Assembly: GCF_003385235.1 (NCBI RefSeq)
Contig: NZ_PQIA01000067.1
Location: forward strand, 1-47,903
Origin: Amycolatopsis circi
Lineage (GTDB): Bacteria; Actinomycetota; Actinomycetes; Mycobacteriales; Pseudonocardiaceae
Length of the DNA stretch: 47,903 nucleotides
Reading direction: 5' to 3'
In this document: piece after piece, positions 31,394-38,847 of the stretch
Layout of the letters: each line of letters opens with the position of its first letter
Position numbering within the stretch: position 1 is the first letter of the stretch
Made by a program: the position numbers and the translations under genes
The notes under the pieces: model-generated
The model's input: only the letters and a program-made list of their open reading frames with translations
Told to the model about the DNA's origin: nothing
Databases searched by the model: none

Positions 31394-32709
31394 GGTCGGC
31401 TCCTTAGGAGAAAAGTCGTCGGTATCGCGGGCTCGCCGTGCGAGAGCTTGAGGCCCTCCCACGGCAGGCTCACCTGCGCGCGCCGCAGGCGGGCGCGCGC
31501 GTCGTCCAGCGTGGGCAGATCATCCACCGGCGCGCCCTCGCGCACCAGGGGGATCTGCAGGTCGACATCGTTCTCGCCGGGCTCCGGACGGCCGCTGGCA
31601 GCGGTCCAGACCACTTCCTCGACCGCGGTCCCGGTGCTGCGGTGCCGCCGCAGCGCGTGCTTGCGTCCGCCGCGGGATTCCTTGTGCGCACTGCGTTTCG
31701 CGACCGGGCGGCCGTCGACCTCGACCAGCTTGTAGACCATCCCGGCGGTCGGCGCGCCGGATCCGGTGACCACCGAGGTGCCGACGCCGTACGCGTCCAC
31801 CGGCTCCGCGCGCAGCGCCGCGATCGCGTGTTCGTCGAGGTCGCCGGACACCACGATCCGGGTGTCTTTCGCACCGAGCGCGTCGAGCTGGTCGCGGGCT
31901 TTGCGGGCGAGCGGGCCGACGTCGCCGGAGTCGATCCGGATCGCGCCCAGCTCCGGGCCGGCGACGCGCACGGCCGCCTCGATGCCCGCGGTGATGTCGT
32001 AGGTGTCCACCAGAAGGGTGGTGTCCGCACCCATCTTGCTGACCTGTGCGCGGAACGCGGCTTCCTCGCTGTCGTGCAGCAGCATGAACGCGTGCGCGAC
32101 GGTGCCGCGGGTCGGGATCCCGTAGCGGCGGCCCGCTTCGAGGTTCGACGTCGTGGCGAATCCGGCCAGGTAGGAGGCGCGCGCGGCGGCGACCGCGGCG
32201 TACTCGTGCGTGCGCCGTCCGCCCATCTCGATGATCGGCCTGCCGTGCGCCGCGCCGGACATCCGCGCGGCCGCCGAGGCGATCGCGCTGTCGTGGTTGA
32301 GGATCGACAGCACCACCGTCTCCAGCACCACGGCTTCGGCGAAACTGCCGGTCACGGTGAGGATCGGCGAACCGGGGAAGTACAGGTCGCCTTCGCGGTA
32401 GCCGTCGATGTCGCCGCGGAACTCGTAGTCGGCCAGCCACGCCAGCGTTTCCGGGTCGACGACCGCGGTCTGCTCCAGCATGGTCAGCTCGGCGTCGGTG
32501 AACCGGAAGTCGGCGATCGCGTCGAGCACGCGCGCGGTGCCGGCGACGACGCCGTAGCGGCGGCCGTCGGGAAGCCGCCGCGCGAAGACTTCGAACACGC
32601 ACGGCCGGTCGGCCGTCCCGTCCGCGAGCGCGCTCGCCAGCATGGTCAGCTCGTAGTGGTCGGTGAGCAGCGCCGTGCTGGCGCTGGTGACCGGCTCGGG
32701 GGAACCCAT
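31390..32709 (-). CDS. pncB: nicotinate phosphoribosyltransferase
   Basis: A 439-residue enzyme that joins nicotinate to PRPP, giving nicotinate mononucleotide for NAD synthesis. Family landmarks: LLTDHYELTM (N-terminus), FEVFARRLPDGRRYGVVAG (39-57), EMGGRRTHEY (around 161-170), the phosphosite histidine region RGTVAHAFMLLH, and the PRPP-binding IRIDSGDVGPLARKARDQLDA. It directly follows in the NAD salvage route after pncA, whose start overlaps its stop. The M. tuberculosis equivalent (pncB1) also lies next to clpS, on the opposite strand as here. Confidence 0.96.
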   Translation of the reverse strand: MGSPEPVTSASTALLTDHYELTMLASALADGTADRPCVFEVFARRLPDGRRYGVVAGTARVLDAIADFRFTDAELTMLEQTAVVDPETLAWLADYEFRGDIDGYREGDLYFPGSPILTVTGSFAEAVVLETVVLSILNHDSAIASAAARMSGAAHGRPIIEMGGRRTHEYAAVAAARASYLAGFATTSNLEAGRRYGIPTRGTVAHAFMLLHDSEEAAFRAQVSKMGADTTLLVDTYDITAGIEAAVRVAGPELGAIRIDSGDVGPLARKARDQLDALGAKDTRIVVSGDLDEHAIAALRAEPVDAYGVGTSVVTGSGAPTAGMVYKLVEVDGRPVAKRSAHKESRGGRKHALRRHRSTGTAVEEVVWTAASGRPEPGENDVDLQIPLVREGAPVDDLPTLDDARARLRRAQVSLPWEGLKLSHGEPAIPTTFLLRSRP

Positions 32710-32769
32710 GGGAGCAGCCTATTCACTCACATGGACGGACCTGGCGCGGCGTACCGGGATGCCCCCGTG

Positions 32770-32781
32770 ACACCATGGTGT
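32770..32781. promoter_or_regulatory. 12-bp palindrome at the clpS start
   Basis: ACACCATGGTGT is a perfect 12-bp palindrome that includes an in-frame ATG (32775) and ends 2 nt before the preferred clpS ATG (32784). It lies between divergent pncB and clpS and could be an operator; no ribosome site is visible for clpS. The size is modest, so chance is possible. Confidence 0.35.
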
Positions 32782-32783
32782 GC

Positions 32784-33083
32784 ATGTCCACGCCTGTCGC
32801 ATCCGAACAGACGCAGGTCGATCCACTCGGGGCCGAACTGGCCGAATCCGACCAGCCCTGGCGGACGATCGTCTGGAACGATCCGGTCAACCTGATGTCG
32901 TACGTGACGTACGTCCTGCAGAAGCTGTTCGGCTACAGCCGGGACCACGCCACGAAGCTGATGCTCGACGTGCACAACAAGGGCAGGGCGATCGTGTCGT
33001 CCGGTTCGAAGGAGAAGGTGGAGACCGACGTGGCGAAGCTGCACGCGGCGGGCCTGTGGGCGACCATGGAACAGCCCTCGTGA
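32784..33083 (+). CDS. clpS: ClpS adaptor protein
   Basis: A 99-residue adaptor that delivers N-degron substrates to ClpC/ClpP. Conserved core: WRTIVWNDPVNLMSYVTYVL (28-47), KLFGYSRDHATKLMLDVHNKG (near 50-70) and AIVSSGSKEKVE, matching ClpS strands and helices, including the Asn-Asp substrate-pocket pair. ATG 32784 is chosen; ATG 32775 in frame would add three residues. Its stop overlaps the next gene (GTGA). The clpS-DUF2017-P1 peptidase order is the mycobacterial Rv1331-Rv1333 order. Confidence 0.94.
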   Translation: MSTPVASEQTQVDPLGAELAESDQPWRTIVWNDPVNLMSYVTYVLQKLFGYSRDHATKLMLDVHNKGRAIVSSGSKEKVETDVAKLHAAGLWATMEQPS

Positions 33084-33637
33084 AGGCCTGGCGGCGCAAG
33101 GGGGACGCCATCCTCGCCGGGTTCGAACAGCAGGAAGCCGCGGTGCTGCGCGGGCTTGTCGGGCAGCTCGAGGACATGCTCACCGCCCGGGCCGAGGAGG
33201 CCCCGCAGGACGAACTGGCCGAGCTGACCGGGATTCGCACCGGGCCCGCCGAATCGCCGGACGACCCGGTGCTGTCGCGGCTGCTGCCGGACTTCCACCG
33301 GCTCGACCCGGACAACCCGAGCCGCGAGGACCTCGATTCGGCGGCGGCGATGCGGTCGCTGCACGAGCCGGAGCTGCTGGAGAAGAAGGTCGGCGTCGCG
33401 AAGATCGTGCTCGACACGCTGCCGCGCGACGGCGGTTCGGTGAAGCTGACCTTCGAGCAGGCCGACGCTTGGCTCGGCGCGCTGAACGACGTCCGGCTGG
33501 CGCTGGGCACGGCGCTCGACGTCACCGAGGACATGCCCGACGAACTGCCGGAAGACGACCCCCGCGCACCCCATCTCGGCGTCTACCATTGGCTGACATG
33601 GGTGCAGGAGACGCTGATCCAGGCGCTGACCGGCTGA
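33080..33637 (+). CDS. DUF2017 family protein (AosR-like)
   Basis: A 185-residue, mostly helical protein encoded directly after clpS, overlapping it by 4 nt. The position and composition match M. tuberculosis Rv1332 (AosR), reported as a redox-dependent regulator of amino-acid-linked oxidative stress defence; this assignment comes from context and family memory. Conserved parts include RLLPDFHRLDPDNPSREDLD (near 75-94), LTFEQADAWLGALNDVRLALG (near 121-141) and the C-terminal YHWLTWVQETLI. No DNA-binding motif is obvious. Its 3' end overlaps the P1 peptidase gene by 40 nt. Confidence 0.9.
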   Translation: MKAWRRKGDAILAGFEQQEAAVLRGLVGQLEDMLTARAEEAPQDELAELTGIRTGPAESPDDPVLSRLLPDFHRLDPDNPSREDLDSAAAMRSLHEPELLEKKVGVAKIVLDTLPRDGGSVKLTFEQADAWLGALNDVRLALGTALDVTEDMPDELPEDDPRAPHLGVYHWLTWVQETLIQALTG

Positions 33638-34635
33638 CCGGCGGAAAAATCACCGATGTTCCTGGCGTGCTCGTAGGCCATCACGAGAGGCTTGCCGACG
33701 GCTGGGCTTCCGGAACCACTGTCGTGCTCGTGCCGGACGGCGCGACCGGTGCGGTCGATCAGCGCGGCGGCGCGCCCGGCACGCGCGAAACCAATTTGCT
33801 GGAACCGGAAAACCTGGTGCAGCAAGTCAACGCGGTCTGTCTCTCCGGCGGCAGCGCGTACGGCCTCGCGGCGGCGGACGGCGTGATGCGGTGGCTGTCC
33901 GAGCGGAACTTCGGGTTTCCCGTTGGCGCGCAACCGTATGAGGTCGTGCCGATCGTGCCCGCGGCGGTGCTGTTCGACCTGCCGCGCAGCAAGTGGGGCA
34001 ATCGGCCGGACGCCGATTTCGGTTACGCCGCTTGCGAAGCGGCCGGGGAAGCCGTCGCGATGGGCACCGTCGGCGCGGGTTCCGGCGCGGTCGTCGGTTC
34101 GCTCAAGGGCGGCATCGGGACGGCGAGCGAAGTCGTCGGCGAGGTGACTGTCGGCGCGATCGTCGCGGTGAACGCGGCGGGCCAGGCGGTGGATTTCGCG
34201 ACCGGGCGGGCGTTCGCGGCAGACCATGAAGTGGACGGCGAGTTCGGCGTCCACTGGCCGGATCGGCCGGGCGAGGTGCCGGGGCAGCGGACCGACCTGA
34301 ACACCACGATCGGTGTCGTGGCTTGCGATGCGGCGTTGACGAAGGCCGAGGCACGCCGGTTGACGGTGGCCGCGCAGGACGGATTGGCGCGCGCGGTGCG
34401 TCCGGCGCATTCGATGTTCGACGGCGACACCGTGTTCGCGCTGGCGACGGGCGCACGCGAGCTTCCGGGGGAGCCCGGGTCATTCGCGGTGGCGGCGCGA
34501 GCAGGCGCGTTGGACGCGTTGTGCGCGGCGTCGGCACGGGTCTTCGCGCGGGCGATGGTGCACGGCCTGCTGTCGGCGACTTCCGCGGCAGGGATCCCGG
34601 CGTACCGGGACGTGTGGCCGGAGGCGCTGGGCTGA
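33598..34635 (+). CDS. P1-family (DmpA-type) Ntn hydrolase
   Basis: A 345-residue peptidase family P1 protein. Conserved stretches are TGGKITDVPGVLVGHH (14-29), GGAPGTRETNLL (57-68), VCLSGGSAYGLAAADGVMRWL (80-100) and RTDLNTTIGVVACDA, where the family self-cleaves to free the N-terminal nucleophile (Thr after Asn here, inferred by position). Substrates in the family are N-terminal amino acids of short or beta-peptides. ATG 33598 overlaps the DUF2017 gene; a later start just before LTGGK is possible. The equivalent M. tuberculosis gene is Rv1333. Confidence 0.9.
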   Translation: MGAGDADPGADRLTGGKITDVPGVLVGHHERLADGWASGTTVVLVPDGATGAVDQRGGAPGTRETNLLEPENLVQQVNAVCLSGGSAYGLAAADGVMRWLSERNFGFPVGAQPYEVVPIVPAAVLFDLPRSKWGNRPDADFGYAACEAAGEAVAMGTVGAGSGAVVGSLKGGIGTASEVVGEVTVGAIVAVNAAGQAVDFATGRAFAADHEVDGEFGVHWPDRPGEVPGQRTDLNTTIGVVACDAALTKAEARRLTVAAQDGLARAVRPAHSMFDGDTVFALATGARELPGEPGSFAVAARAGALDALCAASARVFARAMVHGLLSATSAAGIPAYRDVWPEALG

Positions 34636-34637
34636 GG

Positions 34638-35009
34638 TCAGAACGGGTCCTGCGGGAGCGCGTCCTCGCTTCGCTCGAGGTCGGCGGCGCGCACAGTGGC
34701 CACGTACTCCTCGTCGATCTCGAGCACGAGGCCGCCGAACGACACGGTCGGCCCGAGCGACGGGTGCACGTCCACCGGGCCCAGTTCGGTCGAGCGCGGC
34801 AGCTGCGCCCACACCGAAACCGGCTTCCACCGGCGGAAAGTGCTGCAGGCGAGCACTGTCACGTGCCGATCGGTGACCACGATGACGAAGTTCCGGTGCG
34901 CGGCCATCATCGACACCATCAGCGATGTGGCGGGGAACACGTACTGGACGACGTCCCCTTCGGCCAGCAGCGCACGGCAGCGTTCGCGGATCTTCGAGGA
35001 CACCGGCAT
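34638..35009 (-). CDS. conserved hypothetical protein, possible PH-like domain
   Basis: A 123-residue soluble protein of unknown function. An N-terminal helix (IRERCRALLAEGDVVQYVF) leads into alternating strands (FVIVVTDRHVTVLACSTF, VSFGGLVLEIDEEYVATV), a pattern like PH-like beta barrels in other small actinobacterial proteins. ATG read from 35009. It is convergent with the P1 peptidase (2 nt between stops) and divergent from mec, so it interrupts an otherwise conserved run of plus-strand genes. Confidence 0.72.
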   Translation of the reverse strand: MPVSSKIRERCRALLAEGDVVQYVFPATSLMVSMMAAHRNFVIVVTDRHVTVLACSTFRRWKPVSVWAQLPRSTELGPVDVHPSLGPTVSFGGLVLEIDEEYVATVRAADLERSEDALPQDPF

Positions 35010-35055
35010 CCCGTTATTGTGCCCTGACCTGGGGATGAGCGGTAGCTCTCACAGT

Positions 35056-35090
35056 GTGGACTCGTTCGGTCCACGAACTAAGATGTCCGT
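35056..35090 (+). promoter_or_regulatory. mec promoter, probably leaderless
   Basis: A -10-like TAAGAT (35079-35084) ends 6 nt before the GTG start at 35091, so transcription would begin at or beside the start codon. No ribosome site is seen. Just upstream, GTGGAC (35056-35061) and GTCCAC (35069-35074) form an inverted repeat over the -35 to spacer region, a candidate operator. Confidence 0.55.
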
Positions 35091-35498
35091 GTGCTCCGGA
35101 TCCGCCGTGACCTCGTCGACGAGATCGTCGCCCACGCCCGCCGTGACCACCCCGACGAAGCGTGCGGGGTGGTGGCCGGTCCTGCCGGCTCGGACCGCCC
35201 CGAGCGGTTCGTCCCGATGCTGAACGCGGCCCGCTCGCCGACGTTCTACGAGTTCGACTCGGGCGATCTGCTCAAGCTCTACCGCGAGATGGACGCGAAC
35301 GACGAGGTGCCGGTGGTCATCTACCACTCGCACACCGCGACCGAAGCCTATCCGTCGCGCACCGACGCGAACATCGCCGCCGAACCCGACGCGCACTACG
35401 TGCTCGTCTCGACAAGAGAGCCCGATTCGCACGAGTTCCGCTCGTACCGGATCGTGGACGCCGAGATCACCGAGGAGCCGGTCGAGATCCTCGACTAG
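35091..35498 (+). CDS. mec: Mec: JAMM/M67 zinc protease acting on CysO
   Basis: A 135-residue Mov34/JAMM metallopeptidase. The motif is complete: Glu23 (DEACG), His79 and His81 (YHSHT), Ser89 and Asp92. The M. tuberculosis enzyme releases cysteine from the CysO-cysteine adduct. cysO follows 68 nt downstream, then cysM. GTG 35091 is preceded by a -10 element with no room for a ribosome site. In this organism CysO carries two residues after the Gly-Gly, so this protease may also mature CysO. Confidence 0.93.
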   Translation: MLRIRRDLVDEIVAHARRDHPDEACGVVAGPAGSDRPERFVPMLNAARSPTFYEFDSGDLLKLYREMDANDEVPVVIYHSHTATEAYPSRTDANIAAEPDAHYVLVSTREPDSHEFRSYRIVDAEITEEPVEILD

Positions 35499-35566
35499 AA
35501 CTCCTGCGGAATAAAGCGCGGCGTCCGATGCGTCAGCGTGTTAGGAACCCACCGGAGGTAAGAACC

Positions 35567-35845
35567 ATGGCCGTCACCGTGTCCATCCCGACCATCCTGC
35601 GCACCCACACCGGCGGCGAGAAGTCCGTCGAGGCGGCGGGCAAGACCGTCGCCGAGATCATCGACGACGTCGAGTCGCGGCACGCCGGGCTGAAGGCGCG
35701 CCTGGTCAAGGAGGAGAAGCTGCACCGCTTCATCAACGTCTACGTCAACGACGAGGACGTGCGTTTCTCCGGCGGGCTCGACGCCGAGGTCAAGGACGGC
35801 GACACCCTCACCATCCTGCCCGCCGTCGCGGGCGGCGCGCGCTGA
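35567..35845 (+). CDS. cysO: CysO sulfur-carrier protein (ubiquitin-like, MoaD/ThiS family)
   Basis: A 92-residue beta-grasp sulfur carrier. The family pattern is clear: VSIPTILRTHTGG (5-17), HRFINVYVNDEDVRFSGGL (near 53-71), and DGDTLTILPAVAGG near the end. The active C-terminus in M. tuberculosis CysO is Gly-Gly, converted to thiocarboxylate; here two more residues follow (Gly-Gly-Ala-Arg), so trimming is needed before activation. GGAGG lies 7 nt upstream of ATG 35567. It ends 4 nt before cysM, indicating one operon mec-cysO-cysM. Confidence 0.95.
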   Translation: MAVTVSIPTILRTHTGGEKSVEAAGKTVAEIIDDVESRHAGLKARLVKEEKLHRFINVYVNDEDVRFSGGLDAEVKDGDTLTILPAVAGGAR

Positions 35846-35849
35846 ACCG

Positions 35850-36800
35850 ATGACCCGCTACGATTCCCTCCTCGACACGCTCGGCGGCACGCCGCTGGTC
35901 GGCCTGCCGCGGCTGTCGCCGACCGACGAGGTGCGGCTGTGGGCGAAGCTCGAGGACCGCAACCCGACCGGCTCGATCAAGGACCGGCCCGCGCTGGCCA
36001 TGATCGAGGCGGCGGAGCGGGACGGCATCCTGCGCCGCGGGTCCACGATCCTCGAACCGACCTCGGGCAACACCGGGATTTCGCTGGCCATGGCCGCGAA
36101 GCTCAAGGGTTACGGCCTGGTGTGCGTGATGCCGGAGAACACCTCGACCGAGCGCAAGCAGCTGCTGCAGGCCTACGGCGCGCGGATCGTGTTCTCGCCC
36201 GCCGCGGGCGGCTCGAACGAGGCGGTGCGGCGGGCCAAGGAGCTGGCGAAGCAGAACCCGGATTGGGTGATGCTGTACCAGTACGGCAACCCGGCCAACG
36301 CGGACGCGCACTATCGCGGGACCGGGCCGGAGCTGCTGAAGGACCTGCCGACGCTGACGCATTTCGTCGGCGGGCTCGGGACGACCGGGACGCTGGTGGG
36401 AGTGGGCCGGTACCTGCACGAGACCAAGCCGGACGTCCAGGTCATCGCCGCTGAGCCGCGGTACGGCGAGCTGGTGTACGGCCTGCGGAACCTCGACGAG
36501 GGGTTCGTGCCGGAGCTTTACGACGAAAGTGTGCTCAACGGACGCTACTCGGTGGGGGCGTACGACGCTCTCCGGCGGACGCGGGAGTTGCTGGAGCACG
36601 AGGGCATTTTCGCCGGGATCTCCACTGGTGCGGTGTTGCACGCGGCTCTCGGGGTCGCGGAAAAGGCGGCTGCTCGCGGCGAGAAGGCGGACGTGGCTTT
36701 CGTGGTCGCGGACGCCGGCTGGAAGTACCTGTCGACCGGCGCGTACTCCGGGTCGCTGGACGAAGCGGCAGAACGGCTTGACGGCCAGCTCTGGGCCTGA
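35850..36800 (+). CDS. cysM: CysM, CysO-dependent cysteine synthase
   Basis: A 316-residue PLP enzyme. Lys44 in NPTGSIKDRPA binds PLP, TSGNTGIS (around 71-78) binds the substrate carboxylate, and GGLGTTGTL (around 174-182) cradles the PLP phosphate. Its M. tuberculosis equivalent prefers O-phosphoserine and takes sulfur from CysO thiocarboxylate, giving a route useful under oxidative stress. Being next to cysO and mec supports the same role. The stop is followed by a family A palindrome shared with the convergent TetR gene. Confidence 0.95.
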   Translation: MTRYDSLLDTLGGTPLVGLPRLSPTDEVRLWAKLEDRNPTGSIKDRPALAMIEAAERDGILRRGSTILEPTSGNTGISLAMAAKLKGYGLVCVMPENTSTERKQLLQAYGARIVFSPAAGGSNEAVRRAKELAKQNPDWVMLYQYGNPANADAHYRGTGPELLKDLPTLTHFVGGLGTTGTLVGVGRYLHETKPDVQVIAAEPRYGELVYGLRNLDEGFVPELYDESVLNGRYSVGAYDALRRTRELLEHEGIFAGISTGAVLHAALGVAEKAAARGEKADVAFVVADAGWKYLSTGAYSGSLDEAAERLDGQLWA

Positions 36801-36804
36801 CCGT

Positions 36805-36855
36805 CCGTGAGGGGAACCCTGAGGGACTCTGATTCCCTCAGGGTTCCCCTCACGG
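36805..36855. repeat. palindrome family A copy, bidirectional terminator
   Basis: Perfect 22-bp arms (36805-36826 and 36834-36855), loop CTCTGAT. The element begins CCGTGAGGGGAACCCTGAGG. It starts 4 nt after the cysM stop and contains the stop codon of the reverse TetR gene (36850-36852). It is the left border of the TetR/MFS insertion. Confidence 0.85.
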
Positions 36856-37494
36856 CAGTAAACCCACGACGAGCGCGCGTACGCCTCGTTCGTAAGTGTC
36901 TTGTGCGGTAAGGGTTTCCCAGCGCGGCCCGATCTCGGCGAGCGTCGGGAATTCCGTCGCGTCCAGTTCCGCGAAGACTCGCTGGCGGTAGGTGTCGCCT
37001 CCCTGGTCCCGGCGTCGAGCGGCCGCCGCGCGCGAGCTGATCTCACCCAGCGTGTAGTGCCACACCGCGCGGTACACCTCCACCGCCGCTTCCGTTGACA
37101 GCCCGGCTTTTGCCGCCGCTGCAACGATTTTCTCCGGATACCACAGTCCTCCGACTGACAGCAGGTCGTCGGAGCGCAGTACTTCCACGATCCACGGGCA
37201 ACTCGCCAGCCCGTCCCGCATCGCCTTCGCGACAGTCACGATCCGTTCCGCCGGCTCCTCCGGGAGGTTCTCCGGCCGAGGCATCTCGCGGTGCGCGTAG
37301 TCGTCCAGCAGCAGCAAAAGCAGACCCTCTTTGTCGCGCACGTGGTGGTACAGCGCCATCGCAGTGCTGCCGACCTCCCGGGCCAGCCGACGCATCGTCA
37401 ACGCGTCGATGCCGTCTTCCTCGATGACCCGGTGAGCGGCGGCCACGATGTCGGCCTTGGAGATCTTCGGCGGTCGGCCGGTGCGCGCTGGCAT
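36850..37494 (-). CDS. TetR-family regulator of the adjacent exporter
   Basis: A 214-residue TetR repressor. The helix-turn-helix spans about 10-57 (ISKADIVAAAHRVIEEDGID ... LTMRRLAREVGSTAMALYHHV). The C-terminal domain is of the TetR_C type found in drug-efflux regulators. It is divergent from an MFS exporter and separated from it by a single AT-rich 20-bp palindrome, so autoregulation plus exporter repression is the standard expectation. ATG read from 37494. The stop lies in the family A palindrome. Confidence 0.92.
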   Translation of the reverse strand: MPARTGRPPKISKADIVAAAHRVIEEDGIDALTMRRLAREVGSTAMALYHHVRDKEGLLLLLLDDYAHREMPRPENLPEEPAERIVTVAKAMRDGLASCPWIVEVLRSDDLLSVGGLWYPEKIVAAAAKAGLSTEAAVEVYRAVWHYTLGEISSRAAAARRRDQGGDTYRQRVFAELDATEFPTLAEIGPRWETLTAQDTYERGVRALVVGLLP

Positions 37495-37507
37495 GTCGTC
37501 ATGCTAC

Positions 37508-37527
37508 TTTTTATACATGTATAAAAA
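37508..37527. promoter_or_regulatory. 20-bp AT-rich palindromic operator over the exporter start
   Basis: TTTTTATACATGTATAAAAA is a perfect 20-bp palindrome, 18 of 20 bases A or T in a genome region above 70% GC. It lies 13 bp upstream of the TetR start and contains the exporter's preferred ATG (37517). -10-like TATAC/TATAA words can be read in both directions. It is very likely the TetR operator. Confidence 0.85.
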
Positions 37528-38839
37528 CTACTGGGGGACGGTCGCCGCGCTGGCGTTCGCGGTGGCGGTCGGGACTTTGCAGATGACCGTGGTGGTGCCG
37601 TTGCTGCCGCGGCTGCAGCTCGAACTGGGGGCGCCGCTGAGTTCGGTGTCGTGGGCGCTGACCGCCGGACTGCTGGCGGGCGCGGTCGCGATTCCGCTGG
37701 TCGCGCAGCTCGGCGACCTGTACGGCAGGTGCACGATGTCGCTGGTCGTGCTCGCGTTGCTGATCGGGGGATCGGTGCTGGGGGCAGTGGCGGGCTCGCT
37801 GCCGCTGCTGGTCGTCGGCCGGATCCTGCAGGGGGCGGCCGCGCCGTTGCTTCCGCTGGCGATCGGCCAGGTCAGGACCGTTTTGCCGGCCCGCTCGCTG
37901 CCGACGGCGATCGGCATTCTGAGCGCGACGATCGGTGCGGGAAGCGGCGGCGGGATGGTCCTCGCCGGGCTCGCCGGTGGCGATCACCAGACGGTGTTCT
38001 GGGTGCTGGCGGCACTCGGCGTGGTGGCGTTCGCGCTGGTCGCCGCGGTTCGCGAGGACCGGACGGCCGCGGTACGGGGCGGTTCGCCGGATCTGGTGGG
38101 CGCGGTGCTGGTGTCTGGATGGCTGATCTGCCTGCTGCTGGCGATCAGCAAGGGGTCCGAATGGGGCTGGGCGACCGTCGGGCTGCTGGTCGCGGCCGTG
38201 GTGCTGGCATCGGTGTGGGTGGTGACGGCGCGGCGCACGAAGACGCCGTTGATTGAGATTCCCATGCTGCTGCACCGAAAAACGGTGGGTGCGACGGTGG
38301 CGTCGTTCCTGCTCGGCTTCGCGTTGTTCGCCACGATCATGACGCTTTCGTCGTACGCGCAGGGCGTGCTCGGGGCGTCGGTGTTGCAGGTGGGGCTTTA
38401 TCTCTTGCCGACGACGATCTTGATGCTGGTGGTTTCCGTGCTGGCCGGTGCGTTGATGCGCCGGTTCAGCGCGCCCGCGCTTGTCGCTGGCGGCTCGGCG
38501 GTGGTGCTGGTGGCCGCGTTGTGGCTGACGACCTTGCCGGGGGATGGGCTTGGGCTTTACGCGGTCGCGGCGGTGCTGGGGCTGGGCATCGGGCTCGGTT
38601 ACGCCGCGTTGGGGACGATGGCGGTCGAGCACGTCGAGCCCGCGAAAACGGCCGCTGCGGGCGGGATCAACGCGCTGGTCCGGGTGGTGGGCAGCAGCCT
38701 TGCCGGAGCGGTCGGCGCGGTGGTGTTGTCGGCCGGCGGTGCCGGATGGAGCTTCGCGGTGGCGGCGGTGGCCGCGCTGCTTTCCGCCTTGTTCGCTGCC
38801 GCCCACGGAAACTTGCTGCGAAAGCCCGCAACGGTCTGA
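37517..38839 (+). CDS. MFS drug-efflux-type transporter
   Basis: A 440-residue major facilitator with about 12-14 hydrophobic segments. Motif A-like LGDLYGRCTM (near 65-74) and GRILQGAAAPLLPLAIGQV (near 102-120), resembling motif C/helix 4 of H+-antiporters, point to export. Related proteins expel drugs or metabolites; the substrate is unknown. ATG 37517 lies inside the operator palindrome; an in-frame ATG at 37493 would overlap the TetR start. Its stop is followed 8 nt later by a family A palindrome. The TetR/MFS pair sits between cysM and the rhomboid gene, which are neighbours in mycobacteria. Confidence 0.9.
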   Translation: MYKNYWGTVAALAFAVAVGTLQMTVVVPLLPRLQLELGAPLSSVSWALTAGLLAGAVAIPLVAQLGDLYGRCTMSLVVLALLIGGSVLGAVAGSLPLLVVGRILQGAAAPLLPLAIGQVRTVLPARSLPTAIGILSATIGAGSGGGMVLAGLAGGDHQTVFWVLAALGVVAFALVAAVREDRTAAVRGGSPDLVGAVLVSGWLICLLLAISKGSEWGWATVGLLVAAVVLASVWVVTARRTKTPLIEIPMLLHRKTVGATVASFLLGFALFATIMTLSSYAQGVLGASVLQVGLYLLPTTILMLVVSVLAGALMRRFSAPALVAGGSAVVLVAALWLTTLPGDGLGLYAVAAVLGLGIGLGYAALGTMAVEHVEPAKTAAAGGINALVRVVGSSLAGAVGAVVLSAGGAGWSFAVAAVAALLSALFAAAHGNLLRKPATV

Positions 38840-38847
38840 TCGGCGGT

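Noticed and set aside
31438..32895. 485-residue forward open frame opposite pncB
   Set aside because: Composition (Arg, Gly, Asp repeats) is that of a shadow frame; pncB has all family motifs.
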